64,000 nucleotides of DNA from Streptomyces sp. MspMP-M5 (GTDB lineage: Bacteria > Actinomycetota > Actinomycetes > Streptomycetales > Streptomycetaceae): positions 93,162-157,161 of the forward strand of contig NZ_KB891881.1 in assembly GCF_000373585.1 (NCBI RefSeq), given 5' to 3'. A program made the position numbers and the translations under genes. The number at the start of each line of letters is the position of its first letter. Position 1 is the first letter of the stretch. Shown piece by piece: positions 1-7,930 of this stretch. The notes beneath the pieces were generated by a model. The model was not told where the DNA came from and ran no database searches. It was given only the letters and a program-made list of their open reading frames with translations.

Positions 1-1
1 C

Positions 2-745
2 CTCCCCGTCGTCGCCGCCGCGCTGGCCGTCGCCGTCCTGGCCGGCGGCCTGCTCGCCCTCAGCCAGACCAGGCGCAGGCCGCTCGTCCCCCGGCCCCTG
101 CTGCGCGTACGAACCCTCCAAGTCGCCTGCCTGGTCGCCGCGTTGTACATGGCCAGCTTCGGCGCCGAGTTCTACCTCGTCACCCTCTACCTCCAGGAAG
201 TCCGCGCCTACCCCGCGCTCGCCGCCGGCCTGGCCTTCCTCCCCCTGGCCGGCGCCATCACCGTGGGGAACACGGTGGCCGGCCGACTCGCCGGCCGGAT
301 CCCGCTGCGGCGGCTGCTGTCCACGGCCTTCCTCACCGGTGCGGCCGGCCTCCTGGCACTCGCCCCGGCCGTCGGATTCGACGCCGGATACCTGCTCGGC
401 CTCCTGCCCGGCCTGCTGCTCAGCGGGTTCGGCCAGGGCATGGCGTTCACCGGCATGTTCATCGCCGGGACCCGCGACCTCCCGCAGGCGAGCAACGCGA
501 CCGGGAGCGCCCTGGTGACCACGGCGCAGTACATCGGCGGCTCCCTCGGCCTGGCGCTGCTGGTCCTGCTCCACGGGGAGCACCCGACGGCCCCGGACTT
601 CGTCCTGACGTTCTGCGTCACCGCGGTCATCGCCACGGCGGCCGCGCTGTCGGCGCTCTCCCTCCTCGTCCGCACCGGGCGAGCACCCGCCCCGATCTCC
701 CGACCAGACCAGACCCCAGAGCCCAGGACCGGAGGCCGTCGATGA
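2..745 (+). CDS. MFS transporter, DHA2-like, 5'-truncated by window edge
   Basis: The frame is open from the first bases, so only the C-terminal 247 residues are present. The product is an integral membrane protein with about six hydrophobic helices, including runs around AALYMASFGAEFYLVTLYLQ and the Gly/Leu-rich helix LLGLLPGLLLSGFGQGMAF. This is the second half of a 14-TM DHA2-type drug/proton antiporter, in which a helix beginning near a Pro-Leu-Leu-rich loop is followed by an F-x-Y-x-x-T-L-Y-L-Q segment. The stop overlaps the next start (ATGA at 742-745), so it is translationally coupled to the phosphoribosyltransferase gene. In this context it is probably an exporter of a nucleobase or nucleoside-like compound; the substrate is inferred from neighbours only. 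Confidence 0.85.
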   Translation, partial: LPVVAAALAVAVLAGGLLALSQTRRRPLVPRPLLRVRTLQVACLVAALYMASFGAEFYLVTLYLQEVRAYPALAAGLAFLPLAGAITVGNTVAGRLAGRIPLRRLLSTAFLTGAAGLLALAPAVGFDAGYLLGLLPGLLLSGFGQGMAFTGMFIAGTRDLPQASNATGSALVTTAQYIGGSLGLALLVLLHGEHPTAPDFVLTFCVTAVIATAAALSALSLLVRTGRAPAPISRPDQTPEPRTGGRR

Positions 746-1557
746 CCGCTGCCCGCCTACTCGACCGGACAGAACTCCTCCCGCAGGCCCGGCGCACCGT
801 GGACGACTTCGAAAAACACCACGACACCTGCTTCAGCCACCTGGTCCACTTCGACCCCCAACTGCTGGCGTCGCTGCACGCCCCGGGCACGCTGCCGGAC
901 ACCGTACGCGTCGCCTCCACCGGCCGTCCCGGAGTGGTCGAGCGGATGGCCGCCGTCACCGCGGTCGCCAACCTCCCCCAACAGCGCCACGCCGACCGCA
1001 GCCGCTATCTCCGGGCACTGCTCGACATCTACGGAATGCTGCCCGTCCAGGCACAGCACAGCGCGTCCGCACCCGGCACGACCGTCATCGCACCCGAACG
1101 CGAGGGCCGCATCCTCGCCGAGCGCCTCGGTGTCCTCCCCCACAAGCGGGGCTGGACACCGCACGCCAAACGCATGCCGGTGGACGGCGGACTGCTCGTC
1201 GGCGTCGACGCCTGGCTGCCCTCGCCGACGGACCGACTGGTCATCGTCGACGGCGTGGTGGCCAGCGGCGTCACCCTCATGGCGATGCTCCAGCTGACCC
1301 TCGCCCCCGGAGCCCACGCCGAGATCTTCACCTGCCACTCCACCCTCCAGGGCGCACTCGCCCTGGCCAGGTACGCCGAACAACTGGAGGTCACCCTCAC
1401 CGTCCACGTCGGCCATGTCTCAGGGACACTGAACGGAAAGTTCTACGCCGTCCGACCCGACGCCCCCGAACAGGTGCTGCTCGGCGACGTCGGAGACACC
1501 ATCAGCCCCCTCACCCCCGCCTTCCCACCCCGCGGACCGCGACGTGGCCACGCCTGA
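742..1557 (+). CDS. Phosphoribosyltransferase, uracil-PRTase-like
   Basis: 271 residues. A type I phosphoribosyltransferase loop is visible at residues 167-180 (VIVDGVVASGVTLM), and near the C-terminus LLGDVGDTISPL resembles the GLGDAGDR uracil-binding motif of uracil PRTases. A conserved PERxGRxLA stretch sits near residue 118. The family transfers a nucleobase to PRPP to make a nucleoside 5'-monophosphate. The N-terminal ~100 residues are longer than in Upp and not recognisable, and the PRPP loop has Ala-Ser-Gly where Ala-Thr-Gly is usual, so the base used may not be uracil. The start overlaps the MFS stop by 4 bp and the C-terminus overlaps the NCS2 permease start by 14 bp, so the genes form one operon. 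Confidence 0.75.
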   Translation: MTAARLLDRTELLPQARRTVDDFEKHHDTCFSHLVHFDPQLLASLHAPGTLPDTVRVASTGRPGVVERMAAVTAVANLPQQRHADRSRYLRALLDIYGMLPVQAQHSASAPGTTVIAPEREGRILAERLGVLPHKRGWTPHAKRMPVDGGLLVGVDAWLPSPTDRLVIVDGVVASGVTLMAMLQLTLAPGAHAEIFTCHSTLQGALALARYAEQLEVTLTVHVGHVSGTLNGKFYAVRPDAPEQVLLGDVGDTISPLTPAFPPRGPRRGHA

Positions 1558-2932
1558 ACAGCCCAGGCTCCGCCCCGAACCGCCCCCACCCGCACCCGAG
1601 TCCGCCGCCGGAGCCGTCGACCGGTACTTCTCCCTGAGCACCCGAGGCTCGACCTGGCGCCGCGAGATCGCCGCCGGCATATCGACCTTCCTGGCGCTCT
1701 CCTACATCGTCGTCGTCAACCCGGCCGTCCTCGGCCAGGCAGGCATTCCGCACGCCGCCGCCTTCTTCGCCACGGCGGCCGTCGGCGGCCTCGCCACCAT
1801 CGCCATGGGCCTGTGGGCCAGACTGCCCTTCGCGGTGGCCCCCGGCATGGAGATGAACGCGATGATCGCCTTCTCCGTCGTCGGCACCCTCGCCTACACC
1901 TGGCCCCAGGCACTGGGCATGGTGTTCTGGTCCGGCGTCGCCATGCTCGCGGTATCCCTGCTACGGCTGCGCGAAGCCGTGATCAACGCCATCCCGCCAC
2001 AGATGCGTTCGGCCCTCGCCGCCGCGGTCGGCACCTTCATCGGCCTCGTCGGCCTGCAGATCGCCCATCTCGTCACCACCTCCCACGGCCGACTGTCCGG
2101 ACTGGGCGACTGGACCGGTCCACCGGCCATCGCCCTCTACCTCGGCCTCACCACCGCACTGGTCCTGGACGCCCTGGGCGCACCCGCCGCGGCGATCCTC
2201 GGTGGCATCACAGCCGCCGCCGTCTACTGTGCCTTCGCCGGCATCCGCACCCAGACACTCCACGACAGCGTCCAAGGCAGCGGGGCCGCACTGTTCCGCT
2301 TCGACCTCACCGTGATCGCCGACCCCAGGGCCTGGAGCGTGATCCTGGTGCTGTTCGCCCTCGACTTCTTCGGCAGCATCGCGAAAGTCGTCGGCCTGTC
2401 CGCGCACACCCCCCTGCAGGACGCCCAGGGAAAGGTGCCCGGCATGCGCCAGGCACTGCTCGTCGACGCCGGCGCCACCGTAGCCGGATCCGCAGCCGGC
2501 TCGACCAGCTTCGTCGCCTTCGTGGAGAGCGCGGTCGGCATCCGCGCCGGCGCCCGCACCGGGATCGCGGCCCTCGTCACCGGACTGCTCCTGCTCTCCT
2601 GCCTGTTCCTCAGCCCGTTGCTCGCCCACGTCCCCGTCGAGGCCACCACCGGCGCGCTGGTCTTCGTAGCGGTCAAAATGCTCACCACACCTCACCCGGA
2701 CCGAGCCGACCGGCCGGTACGACCGGATCGCGCGCATCGCCTGGACCTGGCCGTCACGGCCACCGCCGTCGCTGTCACCCTCGCCACCCTCGCGATCGAC
2801 CAGGCCATGGCCGCCGCCTTCCTCGTGACCACGGCAGCAAGCATCCTCGGCCGCCGCCGACCCCACCCCGCGCTCTGGGTGACGACCACGGTCCTCACCG
2901 CCAGCGTGCTCCTCCAGTACCTCAACCTCTGA
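1544..2932 (+). CDS. NCS2-family purine permease (AzgA/PbuG-like)
   Basis: 462 residues beginning with GTG. The N-terminal motif around ST-R-EI-AG-STFLALSYIVVVNPAVL and the following LPFAVAPGMEMNAMIAFSVV are typical of the AzgA-like branch of the nucleobase:cation symporter 2 family, which imports hypoxanthine, adenine or guanine. About twelve to thirteen hydrophobic helices are visible. The conserved second half-site around GSTSFVAFVESAVGIRAGARTG is intact. The short Pro-rich N-terminus overlaps the end of the PRTase gene. Together with the PRTase and HD nucleotidase it suggests uptake and activation of a base; purine preference is taken from the subfamily signature and is not proven. Confidence 0.85.
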   Translation: MATPEQPRLRPEPPPPAPESAAGAVDRYFSLSTRGSTWRREIAAGISTFLALSYIVVVNPAVLGQAGIPHAAAFFATAAVGGLATIAMGLWARLPFAVAPGMEMNAMIAFSVVGTLAYTWPQALGMVFWSGVAMLAVSLLRLREAVINAIPPQMRSALAAAVGTFIGLVGLQIAHLVTTSHGRLSGLGDWTGPPAIALYLGLTTALVLDALGAPAAAILGGITAAAVYCAFAGIRTQTLHDSVQGSGAALFRFDLTVIADPRAWSVILVLFALDFFGSIAKVVGLSAHTPLQDAQGKVPGMRQALLVDAGATVAGSAAGSTSFVAFVESAVGIRAGARTGIAALVTGLLLLSCLFLSPLLAHVPVEATTGALVFVAVKMLTTPHPDRADRPVRPDRAHRLDLAVTATAVAVTLATLAIDQAMAAAFLVTTAASILGRRRPHPALWVTTTVLTASVLLQYLNL

Positions 2933-2964
2933 ACAGCGCACACAACCCGCCAAGGAGCAAGCCC

Positions 2965-3621
2965 ATGCCCAACGACGACACCGCCCGGCTCGCCGAGTCC
3001 ATCACCCAGCCCGACGGCACCCCCGAACGACTGCGCCGCCAGATCGAGTTCATCATCGAAGTGGACCGGCTCAAGGACGTCTTCCGCCAGAGCCCCCTCC
3101 TCGCCGCCAACCGCAAGGAGAACGACGCCGAGCACTCCTGGCACCTCGCCCTGATGACCCTCGTACTCGCCGAATACGCGGACGAGCCCATCGACACCAG
3201 CAAGGTCCTCGCCCTCGTCGTCCTCCACGACCTGGTGGAGATCTACGCCGGAGACACCTTCCTGTACGACTCCGCAGCCGCCGCCGACCAGGAAGAACGC
3301 GAACAGGCCGCAGCGGACCAGCTCTTCGCCCTCCTGCCCCCCGACCAGCAGGCCCACTTCCGCTCCCTCTGGGACGAGTTCGAAGGACGCCGTACACCCG
3401 AAGCACGCTTCGCCAAGGCCATGGACCGCCTCCAACCCCTTCTCCTCAACTACGGGAACCGCGGCGGGACTTGGCGCACACCCGGAGTGACGGAACGGGA
3501 CGTCCTCACCCGCAAGTCCGTGATCAAGGACGCCTCCGCGGACCTCTGGCGCTACGCACAGGACCTGATCCACACCGGAGCCGACAACGGCTGGGTCCCG
3601 CGCGCCGACCCCACCACCTGA
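2965..3621 (+). CDS. HD-domain phosphohydrolase (YfbR/HDDC2-like 5'-nucleotidase)
   Basis: 218 residues, chosen from the ATG at 2965 because AAGGAG lies just upstream (2952-2957); a much longer open frame upstream is a shadow of the permease. The metal-binding HD set is visible: His57 in NDAEHSW, His88-Asp89 in LHDLVEIYAGDT with Glu92, and a later Asp in KAMDRLQPLLLN. These are the residues of YfbR/HDDC2-type 5'-deoxynucleotidases, which remove the phosphate from nucleoside monophosphates. As the last gene of the operon it could dephosphorylate the nucleotide made by the PRTase, giving a nucleoside for export by the MFS protein. Confidence 0.85.
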   Translation: MPNDDTARLAESITQPDGTPERLRRQIEFIIEVDRLKDVFRQSPLLAANRKENDAEHSWHLALMTLVLAEYADEPIDTSKVLALVVLHDLVEIYAGDTFLYDSAAAADQEEREQAAADQLFALLPPDQQAHFRSLWDEFEGRRTPEARFAKAMDRLQPLLLNYGNRGGTWRTPGVTERDVLTRKSVIKDASADLWRYAQDLIHTGADNGWVPRADPTT

Positions 3622-3626
3622 CGACA

Positions 3627-3644
3627 ACCGGGCCCGGGTCCGGT
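3627..3644. terminator. Weak hairpin between convergent genes
   Basis: ACCGG (3627-3631) can pair with CCGGT (3640-3644) across an 8-nt G/C loop, between the convergent ends of the HD gene and the SpoIIE phosphatase gene. There is no U-tract. It is a possible bidirectional terminator, but the stem is short. Confidence 0.3.
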
Positions 3645-3675
3645 CACCGTGCGAACAAAGCACTGCAACAAACCA

Positions 3676-5751
3676 CTACTGGTCCCGCGCCCGGGCGATG
3701 AGAAGGGCGACGTCGTCGTGGTTGTCGGGTTGGCGCAGCGCTCGTAGGAGATGGTCGCAGGTGTCTTCGATGGGGCGCTGGGGATCGTCGAGCAGGCTGA
3801 GGAGTTTCTTCAGCCGGTCGTCGAGGTGCTGGTGCCGGGTTTCGACCAGCCCGTCGGTGTAGAGGACCAGCTGGTCCCCGGGGGCGAGGTCGAAGGTGGT
3901 GGTGCGGAAGGTGACGCCACCCACCCCCAAGGGCGCGCCGGTTGGCACTTCGAGCAACTCCGGATCCCGGCCGGCACGTACGCGGACGGGAGGCAGGTGC
4001 CCGGCGTTGGCGATCTGGCATCGCCGGCGGTGGGGATCGTAGATGACGAACAGGCACGTGGCGATGTAGTGAACGAGCCGGGCGGTGATCTTGTCGAGCT
4101 GTTCGAGCAACCGGTCGGGGGCCAGCTCGAGTTCCGCCAGGGTACTGGTCGCGGTGCGCAGCCGGCCCATGGTCGCGGCGGCCGCTATGCCGCTGCCCAT
4201 CACATCGCCGACCACGAGTGCGGTCTTGTCGCCGTCCAGCGGGATCACGTCGAACCAGTCGCCGCCGACCTCGCTGGCGGCTCCGGCCGGCTGGTAGCGG
4301 GAGGCGACCGCCAACCCCGTGGCGTGGGGCGGGTGTTCGGGCAGCAGGCTGCGCTGGAGCGTGACCGCGGTGTTGCGTGCGTTCTGGTACCAGCGGGCGT
4401 TGTCGATCTGCACGGCTGCCCGTGCCGCCAGCTCGCGCGCCAGGACGGCATCGTCCGGGGTGAACGGCAGCGGGTTGCGGGTGCGTTTGAGATCCAGCGC
4501 ACCGAGCACCTCTCCGCGGGCGGTGAGCGGAACCGCGAGATAGGAATGGAGCCCCGCCCGGGAAAGGAGCTTCGCCGCCTGGTCGTTGCGGGCGATACGG
4601 CTCAGGTCCTGCTCCTCCACGTGGCGCACCAAGACCGGGCGTCCGGTGTGCACGCACTGGGTGACGAGGCGATCGGCGGGGTACTGGGCGATGTGTCCGG
4701 GCGGGTCGGCGGCACGGAGCGCCTCGGTGGGGTGGTCGATCTTGACGGCGAGGGCCCGGATGACGATCGGCCCGGTGGGTGTCACATGGGCACGATCCCC
4801 TTGCAGGACGTCGTCGAGCAGGTCCACGGCGGCGATGTCGGCCAGGTCGGGTACGGCGACGTCGGCCAGTTCGTGTGCGGTCCGGTCCAGCTGCAGGGTG
4901 GTGCCGATCCGGGCGGAGGCGTCGACGAGAAGGGAGAGCCGACGGCGGGCGCGGTCGGCCTCGATCTCCGCGAAGTACCGCTCGGTGACGTCCATCACGG
5001 AGATGACCACGCCCAGGACCGTTCCGGCGGCATCCTCCAGCCGGTGATAGGAGACCGACCAGGCGTGATCCTCGTCCGGAGCCGCGGGAGTGCGGCCGAC
5101 GGCGGGCTGATCGATCAGCGGGGTCCCGGTCTCCAGAACCTGGCGCGCCGCGGACTCGATGACGTCGATGTCCAGGAACGGTAGGACCTCGCGGACCGTA
5201 TGGCCGAGGTGCGCTTCGGCGGGTATGCCGTTGATCCGCTCCAGAGCCGGGTTGACCGCGACATACCGCAGATCGGTGTCCATGACCGCCAGGCCGTAGG
5301 GCGACTGCGAGACCATCTGCACCGACAGTGCCCGGTCCCGCTCCACCCTCCGCACGGCCGCCCGGTCACTCGCGATGCCCAGAGCATAGAGGTCCCCACG
5401 ATCGTCCAGGAGGCGCATGTTGCGGAATTCCACCACCCGCGTGCTGCCGTCCTTGCGCCGGACCGGAAAGGCACCGGCCCACCCCTGCCCGGTGGACATC
5501 ACCTCGTCGAACAGCTTGACCACCGTGCCGAAATCCCGCTCGTGGACCATGAGCCGCCCTGCGTACTGGCCCAGCGCCTCCTGAGCGGTGTAGCCGAACA
5601 GCTCCTCGGCCTGCGGGCTCCACAGCACGATGCGCCCCTCGGCGTCCAGCACGACGGCCGCCACGCTCAGCACGTCCAGCAGGCCACTCGGCTCGAACGG
5701 CCCGGAGGCCGCCCCGCCGCCATTCGCCCACAAGGATCCGGCAGTGCTCAT
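3676..5751 (-). CDS. PAS-PAS-GAF-SpoIIE (PP2C-type) phosphatase
   Basis: 691 residues, start chosen at 5751 (MSTAGSLWAN) because GGAGG lies about 10 nt upstream and residues further upstream have no domain character. Domains in order: PAS about 23-135 (VVLDAEGRIVLWSPQAEELFG), second PAS about 145-262, GAF about 275-450, and a SpoIIE/PP2C phosphatase about 465-690. Metal-ligand motifs are visible: EVGGDWFD (Asp498, Asp501), GDVMGSG (Asp516), LYTDGLVE (Asp633) and HDDVALL (Asp679/680). The usual GDVxGHG has Ser in place of His. No HATPase domain is fused, so it probably acts on a separate anti-sigma-factor antagonist. This is the classic Streptomyces sensor phosphatase layout, with likely ligand or redox sensing by PAS/GAF. 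It is monocistronic. Confidence 0.92.
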   Translation of the reverse strand: MSTAGSLWANGGGAASGPFEPSGLLDVLSVAAVVLDAEGRIVLWSPQAEELFGYTAQEALGQYAGRLMVHERDFGTVVKLFDEVMSTGQGWAGAFPVRRKDGSTRVVEFRNMRLLDDRGDLYALGIASDRAAVRRVERDRALSVQMVSQSPYGLAVMDTDLRYVAVNPALERINGIPAEAHLGHTVREVLPFLDIDVIESAARQVLETGTPLIDQPAVGRTPAAPDEDHAWSVSYHRLEDAAGTVLGVVISVMDVTERYFAEIEADRARRRLSLLVDASARIGTTLQLDRTAHELADVAVPDLADIAAVDLLDDVLQGDRAHVTPTGPIVIRALAVKIDHPTEALRAADPPGHIAQYPADRLVTQCVHTGRPVLVRHVEEQDLSRIARNDQAAKLLSRAGLHSYLAVPLTARGEVLGALDLKRTRNPLPFTPDDAVLARELAARAAVQIDNARWYQNARNTAVTLQRSLLPEHPPHATGLAVASRYQPAGAASEVGGDWFDVIPLDGDKTALVVGDVMGSGIAAAATMGRLRTATSTLAELELAPDRLLEQLDKITARLVHYIATCLFVIYDPHRRRCQIANAGHLPPVRVRAGRDPELLEVPTGAPLGVGGVTFRTTTFDLAPGDQLVLYTDGLVETRHQHLDDRLKKLLSLLDDPQRPIEDTCDHLLRALRQPDNHDDVALLIARARDQ

Positions 5752-5981
5752 CCCAGGCCCGCCTCCGCCGTCCGCTACGAACTGTCCACTCGGCTCGTAC
5801 CGTCTCCGGTCGGCGCATTCCGCCGTCCGCGCTCTCCGCTGACTCCATCGTCGCCCCGGACCGGCCGGTAGCCCAGTCCTCGCACGCCGGACGTAACGCC
5901 ACGCCAACCGCCACGTCACGCAAAGTAGCCGCACGAAGCGCTCGGGACCGGTAGCAGAGCGGGGTCGGTCGCCAGCCGGCG

Positions 5982-6605
5982 TCAGCCAGGGAGGAACTGC
6001 TGCCCCGCCTCGTAGATGAGCAGCCCGCGTTCCGGCCACAGCCGTGCCTCCGGGCTGGTCAGATGCGGGTGCAGCGTGCCGTCGTGCATCAGGTGCAGCA
6101 CCTTGACCTGGCGGGCGAGCACCAGGAAGTCGGAGATCATTTTCCGGTGGCAGCGCCACCACACGGTTTCCGCGCACATCACCGCGGTGCGCTCCGCGGC
6201 GGCGTCGGCGAGCAGGTCGTCGACTGCGGTGAGGAACTCCGCAGAGCGCATGTGCGCGGCGTACCCGACGAAGGCCCGGTTGCGCAGTGCGGTATCGGGC
6301 GTGTCCGGCCGGGCGGCTCGCCGACCACCGAGCCGCTGCTCCCAGCGATAGGCGATGCCGCCTCGTGGCAGCCACCGCTCCATGGCGAGGCGCCCGGCGT
6401 CGGGATTGTGCCGACTACCGGGCGCCCTGCGCACATCGACCAGGCGGCGCACCTCGGCCCCCTGCAACAACTCCGTCATCTCCGCGGCGTCGGCAGTGCC
6501 GTGGCCGAAGGTCAACAGGAGCTTGGCGGCGCCGGGCCCAGAGGGCGATGCCGACGCTGTGCCGTCGGCATCGCCGGGCCGCTCTTCGGGCTCGAACTGC
6601 GTCAT
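5982..6605 (-). CDS. DUF488 family protein
   Basis: 207 residues, start at 6605 (MTQFEPEERPG) with a GAGAGGGG ribosome site about 10 nt upstream. DUF488 hallmarks are visible: LLTFGHGTADA near residue 31, VDVRRAPGSRHNPDAG, and the C-terminal motif AVMCAETVWWRCHRKMISDF, which matches the family's Cys-Glu...Cys-His-Arg pattern. The biochemical function of the family is unknown. The first ~25 residues are a low-complexity extension. About 230 bp separates it from the downstream phosphatase gene, so separate transcription is likely. Confidence 0.85.
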   Translation of the reverse strand: MTQFEPEERPGDADGTASASPSGPGAAKLLLTFGHGTADAAEMTELLQGAEVRRLVDVRRAPGSRHNPDAGRLAMERWLPRGGIAYRWEQRLGGRRAARPDTPDTALRNRAFVGYAAHMRSAEFLTAVDDLLADAAAERTAVMCAETVWWRCHRKMISDFLVLARQVKVLHLMHDGTLHPHLTSPEARLWPERGLLIYEAGQQFLPG

Positions 6606-6712
6606 GGACAGCGGCCCCTCTCCGTTCCGTGCCCCTTCTTCCCGTACGGAATGACCAGTTGCGGCCACGGGGGACGGTTCGCGAAGCCGATGCCCTTGCA
6701 GACTCGGCTGAC

Positions 6713-7021
6713 TTACTTTTCGTCGTGGTCGGACTTGCCGCCACCGAAGGAGTCGTTGCAGCCCATGTCCGAGCCCATCTTGGTGGACTGGGCGCCCGGG
6801 GAACCCTCGCCACCGAGCGCGTCGCCCAGCAAGCCGTTGGCAATCCCGACCTCACCGAGGACATCGACGTTCAAGTCGTGCGACCGGCACTGGTTTCCCT
6901 CGCTGATGCCGGATTGACCCCCGCCATGTCCGCTCATCCTGGCGTGGGCGGTGCCGGCACCGAGGGCGCCAAGAGCGCCGAGGGTGGCGAGCACGACGGC
7001 AGCCTTGTGAAGCTTGCGCAT
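6713..7021 (-). CDS. Small secreted protein with two cysteines
   Basis: 102 residues with a clear Sec signal peptide (Arg/Lys start, hydrophobic AAVVLATLGALGALGAG, cleavage after AHA near residue 27). The mature part is Gly-rich with exactly two cysteines, one in GNQCRSHDLNVDVLGEVG and one in SDMGCNDSFGGG, so one disulfide is likely after export. GGAG lies 8 nt upstream of the ATG. It ends in an acidic/basic tail KSDHDEK. Size and Gly/Asn content recall chaplin or rodlin-like surface proteins, but the chaplin core is not recognisable, so no function is assigned. Confidence 0.8.
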   Translation of the reverse strand: MRKLHKAAVVLATLGALGALGAGTAHARMSGHGGGQSGISEGNQCRSHDLNVDVLGEVGIANGLLGDALGGEGSPGAQSTKMGSDMGCNDSFGGGKSDHDEK

Positions 7022-7930
7022 TTCATCTCCGTAGATTGAGGCGGATGCGATCGGCGATTGACCGACTCCCTGCGCTGCGAAACATTAGTGCGTCTATCTT
7101 TTAACCATGGTGTGACGCGCCGCATTCCACGATTGTCGGGAAATTGTCCACCCAGGACACCTTATGAGTCGGTTAATATTATCGATCTGATTTATGGCGG
7201 GGCTGGACTTTCCGGGATTTGAACTCGCGGATTTCTGGGTGACGCCCGCTTCGATCGCCGCAGAGTGAGTGGCAAAGCTGCTGCTGCAATGCTGCAGGCA
7301 TATGCGTGTCCCTACCTGCCAGGCGTAAAGCGGGCCCCTAGAGTTGGCCTGCGGCCCGGGCCTGGTCGTCGTCCCATGGGCCGTGAGTGCCTGCTGGACT
7401 GTGTACTCGGGGTATATCGCCGGCACAGGGCACTTCTGCAGTCCCCGGCTGGCGCTGGAATCTCCCGAACAGGGCGAGTCGGGGACTGCAGCACCGGATC
7501 GATACCTGAACCGGCTGCTCTCGGCATTGATATCGCGACGAAGATAACTTTCCCCGCCGCCCGGTACGCCCCGCGGAAAGAGCATGAGGCATAGGGCATG
7601 GGGGCGGTAGTCAGTTCTCCTGCACGCCCATCGGGCCGATCGCGCCCACCCCTGAACAGTCCACACATAGCCGGTCCGAAGTTGCCGGGTGTGTCGCCCC
7701 GGGCAAGGCTGGGGAGCACACGCATCCTTCTCCTGTGTGTTCTCCCCGCCTCCGGTCCCGAGCCGCAGGCGGGGAGAACACTGCGCCTGAAATGCGCCTG
7801 AGATGTGGAAACCAGCGGGGTGGCAAGTCCATAGCGGCAGAAGGGCAGGGGAGTCCTGATGCCTCCGTATCCGCATTCGCATCCGCGTCTTGGCGCCCCT
7901 GCCATGGGGCTACTGCTTGCCCTTCCTCGC
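7022..7930. other. Non-coding 0.9-kb stretch
   Basis: No convincing gene on either strand. The 7050-7250 part is less GC-rich than its surroundings, and the open frames here lack codon bias and recognisable domains. A GTTCAAATC-like T-loop sequence occurs on the minus strand near 7213-7222, but no tRNA cloverleaf forms. The strong hairpin at 7737-7781 is the only clear structure. It may hold decayed genes, the long 3' region of the glycosyltransferase transcript, or an unannotated RNA. Confidence 0.5.
7737..7781 (-). terminator. 15-bp hairpin downstream of glycosyltransferase
   Basis: Positions 7737-7751 and 7767-7781 are perfect reverse complements (core TTCTCCCCGCCT / AGGCGGGGAGAA) with a 15-nt loop. 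It lies about 150 bp past the stop of the minus-strand glycosyltransferase gene and has no U-tract, as is common for actinobacterial terminators. It could equally be a structured RNA element. Confidence 0.55.

Noticed and set aside
1813..3621. 602-residue frame ending at the HD gene
   Set aside because: The first 384 residues are an Arg/His/Pro-rich shadow of the permease gene. The real gene starts at 2965.
7195..7265. tRNA-like T-loop (GTTCAAATC) on the minus strand
   Set aside because: The five-base stem around it does not pair, no acceptor stem or anticodon arm is found, and no CCA-type end follows. It is at most a degraded piece.
7094..7882. 262-residue open frame on the minus strand in the non-coding gap
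   Set aside because: No ribosome site, no domain, a composition rich in Ser, Arg, Gly and Pro typical of antisense or non-coding GC-rich sequence, and the hairpin lies inside it.
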